From positions 310,001 to 374,000 of the forward strand of contig NZ_JAJVKV010000003.1 of the NCBI RefSeq assembly GCF_024198175.1: 64,000 bases of DNA, read 5' to 3'. This stretch comes from Pyxidicoccus xibeiensis. GTDB taxonomy: Bacteria > Myxococcota > Myxococcia > Myxococcales > Myxococcaceae. Each line of letters begins with the position of its first letter. Positions within the stretch are counted from its first letter, which is position 1. A program made the position numbers and the translations under genes. Below the pieces are notes generated by a model that worked only from the letters and a program-made list of their open reading frames with translations, had not been told where the DNA came from and did no database searches. Shown here in pieces: positions 21,779 to 30,135 of the stretch.

Positions 21779-22843
21779 TCAGCCGACGACGTCGATGCCG
21801 GGCTTGCCCGCCCGGACCTCACCGATGAGGGCCGCCTCCACGCCGGCGGCCTCCAGCGCCTTCAGCGCCTTCAGGGCGTGGCGCGCGGGCACGCTGGCCA
21901 GCAGGCCGCCGTTGGTCTGCGCGTCCGCGAGCACCCACTGGATGTGCTCGGGCAGCCCGTCCGGGAAGCGGACCTTCTTCTTCACGTGGAGGAGGTTGGC
22001 CTTCGTCCCGCCGGGCACCACGCCGGCCTCCGCCAGCGCGGGCACGTCCGAGATGAGGGGGATGCGCTCCAGGTCCAGCACGGCGCGCGCCTTCGCCCCG
22101 GTCATCATCTCCAGCAGGTGGCCCAAGAGGCCGTAGCCCGTCACGTCCGTGAGGGCGTGGACCTTGAACTTCCCCGAGGCGAAGACCTCACCGGCGGCGC
22201 GGTTGAGGGCGGACATCACCGCCACCACGCGCTTGGAGAGCTGCTTCGAGGCCACGCCCCGTTTGATGGCGGTGGTGGCGATGCCCGAGCCCAGGGGCTT
22301 GGTGAGGAAGAGCACGTCGCCGGGCTTCGCGCCCGCGTTGGTGAGGACCTTCTTCGGGTGCACCACGCCGGTGACGGCCATGCCGTACTTCGGCTCCGGG
22401 TCCCTCACGCTGTGGCCGCCGAGGATGGGGATGCCCGCCTCGTCCGCCTTGGACTGGCCGCCCGCGAGAATCTTCGAGAGGACCTTGAGGGGCTGGCCGT
22501 CCGGGAAGCCCACCAGGTTGAGGGCGAAGAGGGGCCGGGCCCCCATGGCGTAGATGTCCGACAGGGCGTTCGCCGCGGCGATGGCCCCGAACTGGAACGG
22601 GTCGTCCACCACGGGCGGGAAGAAGTCCACCGTCTCCACCACGGCCAGGCCGGGCGTGAGGCGATAGACGGCCGCGTCGTCGTTGGTGGAGAAACCCACC
22701 AGCGCCTGGGGACCACCGGCAGTCTTCAAACGGCGCAGGACCTGCGCCAAGTCCGCGGGTCGCAGTTTGGCCGCTCAGCCCGCGCAGTGACTCAGTTCGG
22801 TGAGACGCTTCGGCTTCGGGCTGCCCGTCTGCTCGTCCGCCAT
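21779..22843 (-). CDS. selD: Selenide, water dikinase; probable selenoprotein (UGA = Sec23)
   Basis: The enzyme makes selenophosphate from selenide and ATP for selenocysteine and selenouridine synthesis. From ATG 22843 (GGGGAG upstream) the frame reads MADEQTGSPKPKRLTELSHC, then AG, UGA (22777-22775), AAKLRPADLAQVL, and continues open to 21779 with the SelD core GFSTNDDAAVYRL, ETVDFFPPVVDDPFQFG, AANALSDIYAMGA, GGHSVRD and DVTGYGLLGHL. The UGA falls exactly where SelD has its catalytic Cys or Sec, three residues before the conserved Lys (K26; E. coli C17/K20). A hairpin fitting a bacterial SECIS follows. With Sec the product has 354 residues, a normal length. Callers that treat UGA as stop would start at an internal TTG (22750) and lose the active site. 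Confidence 0.93.
22732..22748 (-). promoter_or_regulatory. Candidate SECIS hairpin in selD
   Basis: On the minus strand GGCGCAG-GTC-CTGCGCC forms a perfect 7-bp stem with loop GTC. It begins 26 nt after the in-frame UGA, so UGA-to-loop distance is 33 nt with G first in the loop. This is within the bacterial SECIS model as I remember it (16-37 nt, G among the first two loop bases). The apex GCAGGTC also matches the SelB-binding apex of the E. coli fdhF element. Confidence 0.75.
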
Positions 22844-22888
22844 GGTGCTCCCCTTCCCCGCCCCGGCCGTGTCCCGGCCGGGCATCTG

Positions 22889-23824
22889 TCAGACCTTGCG
22901 CACGTAATCGCGCTTCAGCAGCTGCGCCACCGCTTCCGCCGTCACCACGTCGTCCGCGTCCGCGCGGTCCAGCACCGCGCCCAGCGTGCCGTAGTTGTGC
23001 ACCAGCTGCAGCACGTCCAGCATCTCCGGCGACAGCTCCTTGAGCGGAGGCGTCAGCGGCATGGCCAGGGCCATGGGGGCGTCCAGGGCCGGCAGGCTGG
23101 GCTGCAGGCGCTTCATCTCGTCCAGCTGACGGAGCGAGTCCATCAGCAGCGCCTCGGTGGACGAGTCCAGCTCCACCATGAACTCCTGGGTGTCCGCCGG
23201 GCGCAGCTCGAAGTCGCCCTGCTCCCAGGTGATGATGCGGTTGAAGCTCTTCTGCGGGCCCAGGTTGTGGTTGTCGCCGATGACGGCGTAGTACACGCGG
23301 CCCTGGCGCAGGTAGATGCGGCCCTCCTGGTCGCTGTTCACCACCAGCACGCCGTTCTTCTTGGACGTGTGGAAGAGCTGGAGCAGGTCCGGCAGGGGAA
23401 TCTCTTCAATCTTCCCCGTCATGGAGCTGGCCTTGTTGGTGGTCCGCGCGGCCTGGACGGCGGCGACCTCCTCCAGCTTCTGCTTCACCATGCTCTCGTC
23501 GACGTTGGCGGCCTCGGCCCCCTGGTGGACGAGCTTGAGGATGGAGGTGCCGATGAGGATGCGGTCCCCCTCCTTCAGCCGGGCCTGCTTCACCTTCTCG
23601 CCGTTGACGAAGGTCCCGTTGGTGGAGCCCAGGTCCTCGATGGTGATCTTCCCATCGGCGAAGCTGATCTTCGCGTGCTTGCGAGAAACCATGTCCTCGA
23701 CGAGCACCATGTCCAGCTCGCTCGAGCGCCCGATGACGATCTGCTTGTCCACCTTCAGGGGGAACTCGCCGCCCTGGTACTTCCCGGAGATGAACTTGAG
23801 GGCGTAGGTCTTTTGCGTGTCCAT
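22889..23824 (-). CDS. FHA-DUF4388 domain protein
   Basis: This 311-residue cytoplasmic protein has an N-terminal forkhead-associated domain (~residues 5-100; IGRSSELDMVLVEDMVSRKH with the phosphothreonine-binding R, S and H, then DLGSTNGTFVNG). A DUF4388 (PATAN-like) module spans ~135-240 (GKIEEIPLPDLLQLFHTSKKNGVL, GRIYLRQGRVYYAV). FHA domains read Ser/Thr phosphorylation, and DUF4388 proteins are expanded in myxobacteria with signalling partners. The ATG at 23824 follows the stop of the TPR gene by 5 bases, so both are co-expressed. It may connect a Ser/Thr kinase to an unknown output; no kinase is adjacent. Confidence 0.88.
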   Translation of the reverse strand: MDTQKTYALKFISGKYQGGEFPLKVDKQIVIGRSSELDMVLVEDMVSRKHAKISFADGKITIEDLGSTNGTFVNGEKVKQARLKEGDRILIGTSILKLVHQGAEAANVDESMVKQKLEEVAAVQAARTTNKASSMTGKIEEIPLPDLLQLFHTSKKNGVLVVNSDQEGRIYLRQGRVYYAVIGDNHNLGPQKSFNRIITWEQGDFELRPADTQEFMVELDSSTEALLMDSLRQLDEMKRLQPSLPALDAPMALAMPLTPPLKELSPEMLDVLQLVHNYGTLGAVLDRADADDVVTAEAVAQLLKRDYVRKV

Positions 23825-23829
23825 GGTCG

Positions 23830-24552
23830 TCAACCTGCCTGCTCCGCCTTGCCGGGGTCCTTCACCAGGTTGAGGTACATCTGGGCGCTCTTGTTATCCG
23901 GGCTGCGCACCAGCACGTCCTCCCAGACCTTGACCGCCTCCGCCCTCCGCCCCGCCGAATAAAGCGCGACCCCATACTGGATACGGCCCGGGATGAAAGC
24001 CGGGTTCTGTGCGATGACCTGCTCGTACTCGACGATGGCCGCGTCGTTGTCGCCCGCGTCGCGCAAGGCATTGCCCAGCTTGAGGCGGATGTCCACGAAC
24101 TGCGGGCAAAGTCCGAGCGCGCGCCGGTACTCCTCGATGGCCTTCGCCCACGCGCCGCTGGAGGCGAAGACGTCGCCAATCTCGCCGTACATGTTGGCGA
24201 TCTTCTTCTCGACGTAGGGGTCCAGCTCGCCGGGGCCGGACTTCTGCTGGGAGAGGGCGGTCTGGTAGACCTCCTTCGCCTCGGCGTACTTCCCCATGTC
24301 GTTGTAGATGACGGCCAGGTTCAGCGCCGCCTCGGTGTACGCGGGGTTGAGCTTCAGCGCGGACTCGAAGGCGCGCTGCGCCCGGGCGAACTGGCCCTGG
24401 TCGTGGTAGATGATGCCGAGCATGTTGAACACGTCCGCGAAGGTCGGGTTCTGCTCGACAATCTTCGCGAGGTACTGCTCGGCCTGGGCGTACTGCTTCT
24501 TCTCGAAGTAGCCGCGCCCGAGGGTCAGTAGCTGCTTGAGGGGCTCGTCCAT
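23830..24552 (-). CDS. Tetratricopeptide-repeat protein
   Basis: The 240 residues consist of about five or six TPR units: YFEKKQYAQAEQYLAKIVEQNP, GQFARAQRAFESALKLNP, GKYAEAKEVYQTAL, GAWAKAIEEYRRALGLCP, GDNDAAIVEYEQVIAQNP and GRRAEAVKVWEDVLVRSP. There is no signal peptide or other domain, so it is a cytoplasmic scaffold. The gene ends 5 bp before the FHA-DUF4388 gene, which suggests the two proteins work in one complex. I cannot name a specific partner or pathway. Confidence 0.85.
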   Translation of the reverse strand: MDEPLKQLLTLGRGYFEKKQYAQAEQYLAKIVEQNPTFADVFNMLGIIYHDQGQFARAQRAFESALKLNPAYTEAALNLAVIYNDMGKYAEAKEVYQTALSQQKSGPGELDPYVEKKIANMYGEIGDVFASSGAWAKAIEEYRRALGLCPQFVDIRLKLGNALRDAGDNDAAIVEYEQVIAQNPAFIPGRIQYGVALYSAGRRAEAVKVWEDVLVRSPDNKSAQMYLNLVKDPGKAEQAG

Positions 24553-24591
24553 GAATCGGCCCTTCCGGGCTCTGCCTCCGAGGCCGCTAGC

Positions 24592-25296
24592 CTACATGAG
24601 CGTGGGGGAAAACAAGAATTCATCACCATGAAGCGTGAGGGACAGCTGGCGCTGCCCCCGGGTGTCCACCGGCCGCGCCGGGAGCGCCCCCTGCAGGCGC
24701 CAGTGTTCCGTGACGATGGCGTCATCCCGCTCCAGCCGCACGTACCACGCCTCCACCCGGTAGCCACGCGGGCGCATCCGCTGGAGCTCCTCCCACTCGG
24801 GCCCGCCCACTCCGGGGGTGCCCGGCCCCGCCAGCCGCCCCAGGGCCGCCGCGTCCGCGGCCTGCAGCGCCCGGCGCCGGGCCTCCAGCGCCGTCACCAC
24901 CGCCAGCAGCCGGGGCGCCGGCGAGCCCTCGGGCACCCAGTCCCCGTCCCGGCGGACGAAGGGCACCCGCTCCACCCCGGCCGTCCCCACCTGCGTGGAG
25001 CCCAGGGTGCCGTCGAAGTCGAGGGTGGCGAAGGCCTCCGCGCGCTGCCCCCCGGGCGCCACCGCCACGGTGATGCGGGCATAGAAGAGCTTCTGGGACT
25101 TCAGGGGCGCGTCCGCGCCGGGGATGGCGAGCCGCAGCCCGTCCACCTCCACCTCCTTGAGGGCGGTGATGATTTCCGCCTCGGGCCCGGCGGCGGCGCC
25201 CAGGAGTCGGGGAGCGAACACCGCCAGGGTCGCCCCCACCGCCAGCAGGAGGATGAGGGCCCCGCCCAGCCGGCTCCACTCCTGCGTCGTCCTCAC
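24592..25296 (-). CDS. Unknown protein with one N-terminal membrane anchor
   Basis: The 234-residue product has a hydrophobic segment at residues ~12-34 (LGGALILLLAVGATLAVFAP) and a soluble remainder, probably periplasmic. Visible are EVDGLRLAIPGADAPLKSQK, a central Ala/Arg-rich helix (EARRRALQAADAAALGRLAG) and a beta-rich ending. No family is recognised. The GTG at 25296 overlaps the bamD stop by 4 bases (GTGA), so the two are translationally coupled. A role at the envelope with BamD would be a guess from position only. Confidence 0.7.
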   Translation of the reverse strand: MRTTQEWSRLGGALILLLAVGATLAVFAPRLLGAAAGPEAEIITALKEVEVDGLRLAIPGADAPLKSQKLFYARITVAVAPGGQRAEAFATLDFDGTLGSTQVGTAGVERVPFVRRDGDWVPEGSPAPRLLAVVTALEARRRALQAADAAALGRLAGPGTPGVGGPEWEELQRMRPRGYRVEAWYVRLERDDAIVTEHWRLQGALPARPVDTRGQRQLSLTLHGDEFLFSPTLM

Positions 25297-26069
25297 GTCC
25301 CCAGCATTCGCTGGGCACGCTCCGCGGCGGGCGTCCCGGGCAGGCGGCGCAGCACCTGCTTCAGCGTGTCCTGCGCGCGCTGGGTGTCGTTCAGCTTCAC
25401 GTAGGCCGAGTGCAGGGTGAAGAGGGCCTCCTCGTCATGGGGCGTGCCCGGGTAGCGCTTGAGGAGGTTCTCCAGGCGCTGGGCCACGGCCTTGTAGCGC
25501 TCGCGCTTCTCGTAGAAGCGGGCCACGTACAGCTCGTGCTCGGCCAGGCGCTTGCGCGCGTCGTCGGCGTGGGCCTTGGCCTCGTCGGCGTACTGCGACT
25601 GGGGGTAGTTGCGGCGGAACTCCTCCATGGTGACCAGCGCGGCCTGGATTTCCCCCTGGTCCTTCTCCTCCGAGGGCGGCAGGGCGAAGAACTCCGAGGG
25701 GTAGTCCTCCACGTGGGTGAGGGCCGAGCGGTAGGCCGCGTAGTCCACCAGGGGGTGCGTGGGGTGGAGCTTGATGAAGTTCTGGTACTGGTCTCGCGCC
25801 TCCGGCCAGGCCTCGCGGGTGAACTCCACGTCCGCCAGCTTCAGCTCCGCCTCGCGGGCGGCGTCCTGGTAGGGGAACTTGGTGCGCACGTACTCGAAGT
25901 ACTTCTGCGCCCGGAAGAGGTCCTTGTTCTCCAGGGCCTCCGTGCCGAGCCGAAGGTTCTCCTCGGCGGCGGTGGCGTAGTCGGGCTCGCCGGCCTGGCC
26001 CTGGGTCAGGGCCGCGCAGCCGGAGGTCAGCAGCAGAACGGAAGTCAGGAAGGCGACGGCGGAACGCAT
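25293..26069 (-). CDS. bamD: Outer membrane assembly lipoprotein BamD
   Basis: The 258-residue lipoprotein has signal MRSAVAFLTSVLLLTSGC (Cys18). Its tandem TPR-like helices have the BamD/YfiO pattern: EALENKDLFRAQKYFEYVRTKFP, REAWPEARDQYQNFIKLHPTHPLVDYA, MEEFRRNYPQSQYADEA and RLENLLKRYPGTPHDEEAL. BamD is the essential lipoprotein of the BAM complex that inserts beta-barrels into the outer membrane, from the periplasmic face. ATG 26069 gives a compact lipoprotein signal; the open frame continues upstream without signal features. recX ends 10 bp upstream and an anchored unknown protein overlaps downstream. Confidence 0.9.
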   Translation of the reverse strand: MRSAVAFLTSVLLLTSGCAALTQGQAGEPDYATAAEENLRLGTEALENKDLFRAQKYFEYVRTKFPYQDAAREAELKLADVEFTREAWPEARDQYQNFIKLHPTHPLVDYAAYRSALTHVEDYPSEFFALPPSEEKDQGEIQAALVTMEEFRRNYPQSQYADEAKAHADDARKRLAEHELYVARFYEKRERYKAVAQRLENLLKRYPGTPHDEEALFTLHSAYVKLNDTQRAQDTLKQVLRRLPGTPAAERAQRMLGT

Positions 26070-26079
26070 CTCCACCACG

Positions 26080-26619
26080 CTATTCGTCCGGGCCTGAGGG
26101 GTCCAGCGAAGGTTCACCCAGCAGTCGGTGGACGACGTCTTCGGAGAAGCCCCGGCTGTCGAGGAGCCGTCCCGCGCGAGCCCGCTCCTTCGCCGAAAGC
26201 GGGCGGCCGAGCAGGCCCTTTCCTTCCAGTACCGCGCGCGCGGCGGCCAGCGCGTCGAACGCCTCGACGTGGGTGGCCCGTGCCAGGGCCTCCCGGGCGG
26301 CCGCCTCTCCCAGCCCGTGGGCCTCCAGGCGCTGGAGGACGGCCTGGGGGCCCAGCCGGCCCTTGCGCAGCAGGGAGGCCGCGCGCTCCTGGGCGAAGCG
26401 CGCGTCGTCGAGGTAGCCCCAGCCCTGGACCCGGGAGAGCGCCTCGTCGCGGACCTTGGCGGTGAAGCCCTTGCGCGTCAGCGCCGCGTCCAGCTCGTGG
26501 CGGCTGCGGGCCCGCATGGACAGCAGCTTGAGGCAGACGTCCGTGGCGCGGCGGACGGCGTCGGGGCCCTCGTCGGAGCCACCGGCGTCTTCGGGTGGGC
26601 CTTCGTCCTCCGGATGCAT
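26080..26619 (-). CDS. recX: Regulatory protein RecX
   Basis: The 179-residue protein has three RecX-type helical repeats: CLKLLSMRARSRHELDAALTRKGF, YLDDARFAQERAASLLRKGRLGPQAVLQRLEAHGL, and LLDSRGFSEDVVHRLL. RecX modulates RecA filament growth. The ~25 N-terminal residues are acidic (HPEDEGPPEDAGGSDEGPD) and probably disordered. ATG 26619 is chosen because the upstream extension lacks similarity. recA is not adjacent; instead recX leads the co-directional bamD group and faces a divergent unknown gene 35 bp away. Confidence 0.9.
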   Translation of the reverse strand: MHPEDEGPPEDAGGSDEGPDAVRRATDVCLKLLSMRARSRHELDAALTRKGFTAKVRDEALSRVQGWGYLDDARFAQERAASLLRKGRLGPQAVLQRLEAHGLGEAAAREALARATHVEAFDALAAARAVLEGKGLLGRPLSAKERARAGRLLDSRGFSEDVVHRLLGEPSLDPSGPDE

Positions 26620-26654
26620 GGCGGGATACCTAGCATGTGGTAACAGGCCCAACC

Positions 26655-27392
26655 ATGCACCCCGTCCTCGCCCGCTACCTCGCCGCCGATGTCGCTCGGG
26701 AGACGCTGCGCAAGCAGCAGACCGGAGAAGCCCTGTCCCCGGAGGAGCAGGCCTTCGCCGACGCCGCCACCGCGCACCCCCGCCACAAGGGCGTGCTGCT
26801 CGGCGTGGGCGGGCGCGTCCTCTCGTCGGACGCGCAGGCGTCGCTGGTGCTGCTGGCCGCCCATGCCGCGGCCCGGGCCTTGAAGGAAGACGCGGTGCTG
26901 GCCGAGCCCACGCGCAAGGCCCAGGAGGCCCTGTCCGAGGAGGGCGCCAGCGCCGAGGAGGCCGACGCCTTCATCGCCTCCATCCTGCTGGAGGAGGCCT
27001 TCGGCTACGAGCAGGACGTGGACGCCTTCGACGCCGAGTACGTGAAGGAGGCGCTGGGCGAGGTGCCCGCGCTGGCCGCGCTCACCAAGGAGGCCGTGGA
27101 CGCGCTCTTCCTCGCCTTCGTGAAGGGCGCCGCCAACGACGCCGAGCGCAAGGTGCGTGAGGGCATGGCGCGCGCCCTCTTCGACATCGCCTGGTCCGAG
27201 GGGCCCGCCCCCATCAACCCCGAGCACATGGAGGCCGTGCTCGACGCGGAGGTGGTGGACCGGCCCGAGGAGGAGCAGGAGGCCAAGGTGCAGGCCACCG
27301 CGCAGCTGCTCCAGGCCCTGTCGAAGGAAGGCCTCGTGGGGCCCATCCGCCTGTCGCGGCTGCGGGCCCTGCTCGGCGAAGAGGACGCGTAG
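26655..27392 (+). CDS. Unknown acidic, helical cytoplasmic protein
   Basis: The 245-residue product, from ATG 26655, is rich in Ala, Glu and Leu with no signal peptide or membrane segment. It reads as a bundle of amphipathic helices: LARYLAADVARETLRKQQTG, LSPEEQAFADAA, ALTKEAVDALFLAFVKGAANDAERK and VQATAQLLQALSKEGLVGPI. No motif or family is recognised. Codon use matches the neighbourhood (strong G/C at third positions), supporting a real gene. It is divergent from recX and convergent with the PilT-type gene, with terminator hairpins on that side. Confidence 0.75.
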   Translation: MHPVLARYLAADVARETLRKQQTGEALSPEEQAFADAATAHPRHKGVLLGVGGRVLSSDAQASLVLLAAHAAARALKEDAVLAEPTRKAQEALSEEGASAEEADAFIASILLEEAFGYEQDVDAFDAEYVKEALGEVPALAALTKEAVDALFLAFVKGAANDAERKVREGMARALFDIAWSEGPAPINPEHMEAVLDAEVVDRPEEEQEAKVQATAQLLQALSKEGLVGPIRLSRLRALLGEEDA

Positions 27393-27406
27393 GCGGCGGC
27401 GCGAGG

Positions 27407-27429
27407 GCCGGGCGGACATCCAGCCCGGC
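27407..27429. terminator. Convergent terminator hairpin 1
   Basis: GCCGGGC/GCCCGGC with a 9-base loop lies 15 bp after the stop of the unknown plus-strand gene. It shares the block GAGGGCCGGGCGGACA with the second hairpin at 27491-27512. It may act in either direction. Confidence 0.5.
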
Positions 27430-27490
27430 ATTCAGTCCGAAGCGCTCGAGCTCGCAGCACGAGCGCCGACACGTGGCGACGCTGACGCGA

Positions 27491-27512
27491 GGGCCGGGCG
27501 GACACCCGGCCC
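27491..27512. terminator. Convergent terminator hairpin 2
   Basis: A perfect 8-bp stem GGGCCGGG/CCCGGCCC with loop CGGACA lies ~10 bp past the stop of the minus-strand PilT-type gene. It contains the same CCGGGCGGACACCCG 15-mer found after the prolyl oligopeptidase gene. Confidence 0.5.
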
Positions 27513-27522
27513 CTGCACGTCG

Positions 27523-28917
27523 TCAGAAGCGTTCGATCTGGAAGTCGTCGTCACCGCCCGCGGCCGGAGCGGGCGCCGGTGCGGGCGTCGGCGGCGGAGG
27601 ACGCGCGGCCGGAGCAGCGGGACGCGCGGCGGCGGCCGCCGGAGGAGGCCCGGCGGGGCGCGCGGCCGGAGCGCCGGGAGCCCCGGGACGCATGGCCTGG
27701 GCCACGGGCGCCGGAGTCGGCGTGGGCGCCGGAGGCGTCGGAGTCGCCGAGGCCGGCGCACCCTTCTGCGCGAAGGACGCGGAGCCGGGGATGGGACGCG
27801 CCTCGCCGGGCTTCGCGTCGAAGTTGTCCCACTTGGAGTCGGACGTGCCGCTGATGCCGGAGAAGCGCAGCGCGAAGTCGTCCGGGTTGGTCGCCTGGCG
27901 GTGGGCCTCCTCGTAGGTGACGAGCCCCTGGCGCACCAGGCTCATCAGCGACTGGTCGAAGGTCTGCATCCCGTACGAGTCCGTACCCTGCGCAATCGCG
28001 TCGTGGATCTCCTTCGTGCGGTCCTTGTCCTCGATGAGCTCGCGCACGCGGGCGGTGACGCGCAGCACCTCCACCGCGGCCACACGACCCTTGCCGTCCG
28101 CGCGCGGCACGAGCCGCTGGCTCACCACGCCCTTGAGCACGCTCGCGAGCTGCAGGCGCACCTGCTTCTGCTGGTGCGGAGGGAAGGCGGAGACGATGCG
28201 GTTGATGGTCTCCGTCGCGTCCAGCGTGTGCAGCGTGGACATCACCAGGTGACCCGTCTCCGCCGCGTGGAGCGCCGTCTCAATCGTCTCGTGGTCTCGC
28301 ATTTCGCCCACGAGGATGACGTCCGGGTCCTGCCGCAGCGCGCTCTTGAGCGCCTGCGCGAAGCTCATCGTGTCCACGCCCACCTCGCGCTGGTTCACGA
28401 TGGAGCGCTTGTCGCGAATGAGGAACTCGATGGGGTCCTCAATCGTCATGATGTGGCTGGTCTCGTTGGCGTTGATGTGGTCGATCATCGCCGCCAGCGT
28501 GGTGGACTTGCCGGAGCCCGTGGTGCCCGTCACCAGGACGAGGCCGCGCTCCTCACCGCAAATCTTGGCGAGCACCTGGGGCAGCAGCAGGTCCTGCATC
28601 GTCATCACCTTGAAGGGGATGACCCGGAGCACCGCGCCCACGGTGCCGCGCTGCTGGAAGACGTTGACGCGGAAGCGGCCCAGGCCGGGCACGCCGTACG
28701 CCAGGTCCACCTCGTTGCTCGACTTGAACTTCTCCTTCTGGAACTCGTTCATGATGCCGAAGGCCATGCGCGCCACCTCCTCCGGGGGGAGGCGGCGACC
28801 GTCCTTCAGCGGCACCAGCGAGCCGTCCACGCGAAACATCGGCGGGAGGCCGGCCTTGAGATGAATGTCGGAGGCACCGCCACGCAGGGCGATCTGGAGA
28901 ATCTCGTTCAGTTCCAT
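27523..28917 (-). CDS. PilT/PilU-family ATPase with Pro/Ala-rich C-terminal tail
   Basis: This 464-residue secretion-type ATPase has N-terminal MELNEILQIALRGGASDIHLKAG, Walker A TGTTGSGKST, the Asp box (IMTIEDPIEFL), Walker B-like DPDVILVGEMRDHETI and the His box STLHTLDATETINRI, all as in PilT retraction motors. After ~365 the sequence departs from PilT. A ~95-residue Ala/Pro tail (SATPTPPAPTPTPAPVAQAM-type) ends in DDDFQIERF. Myxobacteria carry several PilT paralogs besides the motor in the pil cluster, and no pil genes are nearby, so this is probably a paralog of unassigned role. ATG 28917 fits the family start; the Shine-Dalgarno is weak. Confidence 0.88.
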   Translation of the reverse strand: MELNEILQIALRGGASDIHLKAGLPPMFRVDGSLVPLKDGRRLPPEEVARMAFGIMNEFQKEKFKSSNEVDLAYGVPGLGRFRVNVFQQRGTVGAVLRVIPFKVMTMQDLLLPQVLAKICGEERGLVLVTGTTGSGKSTTLAAMIDHINANETSHIMTIEDPIEFLIRDKRSIVNQREVGVDTMSFAQALKSALRQDPDVILVGEMRDHETIETALHAAETGHLVMSTLHTLDATETINRIVSAFPPHQQKQVRLQLASVLKGVVSQRLVPRADGKGRVAAVEVLRVTARVRELIEDKDRTKEIHDAIAQGTDSYGMQTFDQSLMSLVRQGLVTYEEAHRQATNPDDFALRFSGISGTSDSKWDNFDAKPGEARPIPGSASFAQKGAPASATPTPPAPTPTPAPVAQAMRPGAPGAPAARPAGPPPAAAAARPAAPAARPPPPTPAPAPAPAAGGDDDFQIERF

Positions 28918-28988
28918 GGGCGACGCGAATGGTAGCAGAGGCCCACGGAGCGAAGCGATGGCCGTGCCTGCTCGCCAGGCGCCGGAAA

Positions 28989-29029
28989 CACGACGGCGGA
29001 GGCCCTCGTGAGAGGACCCCCGCCGCGTG
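28989..29029 (-). terminator. Terminator after rpsI
   Basis: CACGACGGCGG pairs with CCGCCGCGTG around a loop containing CCCTCGTGAGAGGA. It lies 28 bp past the rpsI stop on the minus strand and separates the ribosomal operon from the PilT-type gene. The stem is GC-rich and has few U residues after it. Confidence 0.55.
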
Positions 29030-29056
29030 GAACAACCAAGCAACCGAGCTCGAGGC

Positions 29057-29458
29057 TTAGCGCTTGGAGAACTGGAACCGGCGACGCGCGCCCGGCTGAC
29101 CGTACTTCTTGCGCTCGACGGCGCGGGCATCACGGGTGAGGAAGCCGGCCTTCTTCAGCGCCGGACGGAACTCCGGGTTGAAGGAGCACAGCGCCCGGGC
29201 GATGCCGTGACGGATGGCGCCGGCCTGGCCGGAGAGACCGCCGCCCTTCACGTTGACCGTGATGTCCAGCTTGCCCTTCTGCTCGAGGATGTCGAGGGGC
29301 TGGTTGAGCACCATCTTCGAGGTCTCACGACCGAAGTAGGCGTTGAGCTCGCGACCGTTGACGGTGACCTGACCGGTGCCGGGACGAATCCAGACACGGG
29401 CGGTGGCCTCCTTGCGGCGGCCGGTGGCGTAGAAACCGAGTTCTTGGTGAATGGCCAT
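29057..29458 (-). CDS. rpsI: 30S ribosomal protein S9
   Basis: The 133-residue protein shows [64 protein letters not shown] and the basic C-terminal tail RRRFQFSKR that reaches the P-site tRNA. It starts 15 bp after rplM, the usual rplM-rpsI operon. The length is standard for bacterial S9. Confidence 0.98.
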   Translation of the reverse strand: MAIHQELGFYATGRRKEATARVWIRPGTGQVTVNGRELNAYFGRETSKMVLNQPLDILEQKGKLDITVNVKGGGLSGQAGAIRHGIARALCSFNPEFRPALKKAGFLTRDARAVERKKYGQPGARRRFQFSKR

Positions 29459-29473
29459 GGACGATATCTCCCT

Positions 29474-29920
29474 TTACGCCTCGACCTCGAACGCGGACGG
29501 CTTCTGGGCCGCGTGAGGATGGGTGTCACCCGCATAGACCTTCAGCTTCGTCATCATCTGCCGACCGAGCGCGTTGCGGGGCAGCATGCGGCGCACGGCG
29601 TTGATGATGATGTCCTCGGGATGACGCTGGCGGAGCTTCTCCAGGTTGGTGATCTTCAGGGCGCCCGGGAAACCCGCTCGCGGGTGCCGGTAGTACATCT
29701 TGTCCTTCTCCTTCGTGCCCGTCACCTTCACCTTGTCGGCGTTGATGACGACCACGTGGTCGCCCGTGTCGATGGACGGCGTGTAGATGGCCTTGTGCTT
29801 GCCCTTCAGCAGGGTGGCAATCTGGCTCGCCGCGCGGCCCAGCACCTTGTCGGACACGTCAATGACGTGCCACTGGCGCTTGATGTCCCCAGCCTTCGCG
29901 CTGTAGGTCTTCTGCGACAT
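29474..29920 (-). CDS. rplM: 50S ribosomal protein L13
   Basis: The 148-residue protein, starting MSQKTYSAKAGDIKRQWHVI, has the L13 blocks VLGRAASQIATLLKGKHK, YTPSIDTGDHVVVINADKV, YYRHPRAGFPG and INAVRRMLPRNALGRQMM. ATG 29920 is chosen because it matches L13 family starts and has GGAG ~10 bases upstream; the open frame upstream is leader sequence. It is first gene of the rplM-rpsI operon. L13 is an early-assembly protein of the large subunit. Confidence 0.97.
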   Translation of the reverse strand: MSQKTYSAKAGDIKRQWHVIDVSDKVLGRAASQIATLLKGKHKAIYTPSIDTGDHVVVINADKVKVTGTKEKDKMYYRHPRAGFPGALKITNLEKLRQRHPEDIIINAVRRMLPRNALGRQMMTKLKVYAGDTHPHAAQKPSAFEVEA

Positions 29921-30135
29921 TTCTTTGCACTCCAGACTTCTCGCGGTCGCCGTGTGCATGCCAGGGACCGCTGCTCGTGCCAAACCAACCGCGGGTCCGC
30001 CGTGAAAACTCCACGGAGGCCCGGAAAGGCCGACCGTCCTAGTGGGTGCGGAGGATCAAGTCAAGGTCGCCGCGCACCTGCCGTCCGGATTCCCTGCCCA
30101 CACCGGTTGGGCAGGCCGGCCTTGGCGCCGCTCCC

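Noticed and set aside
29921..30000. TGGCACGAGCAGCGG upstream of rplM as a sigma-54 promoter
   Set aside because: The -12 GC is not at 10 bases from GG, and ribosomal protein operons are not expected to use sigma-54.
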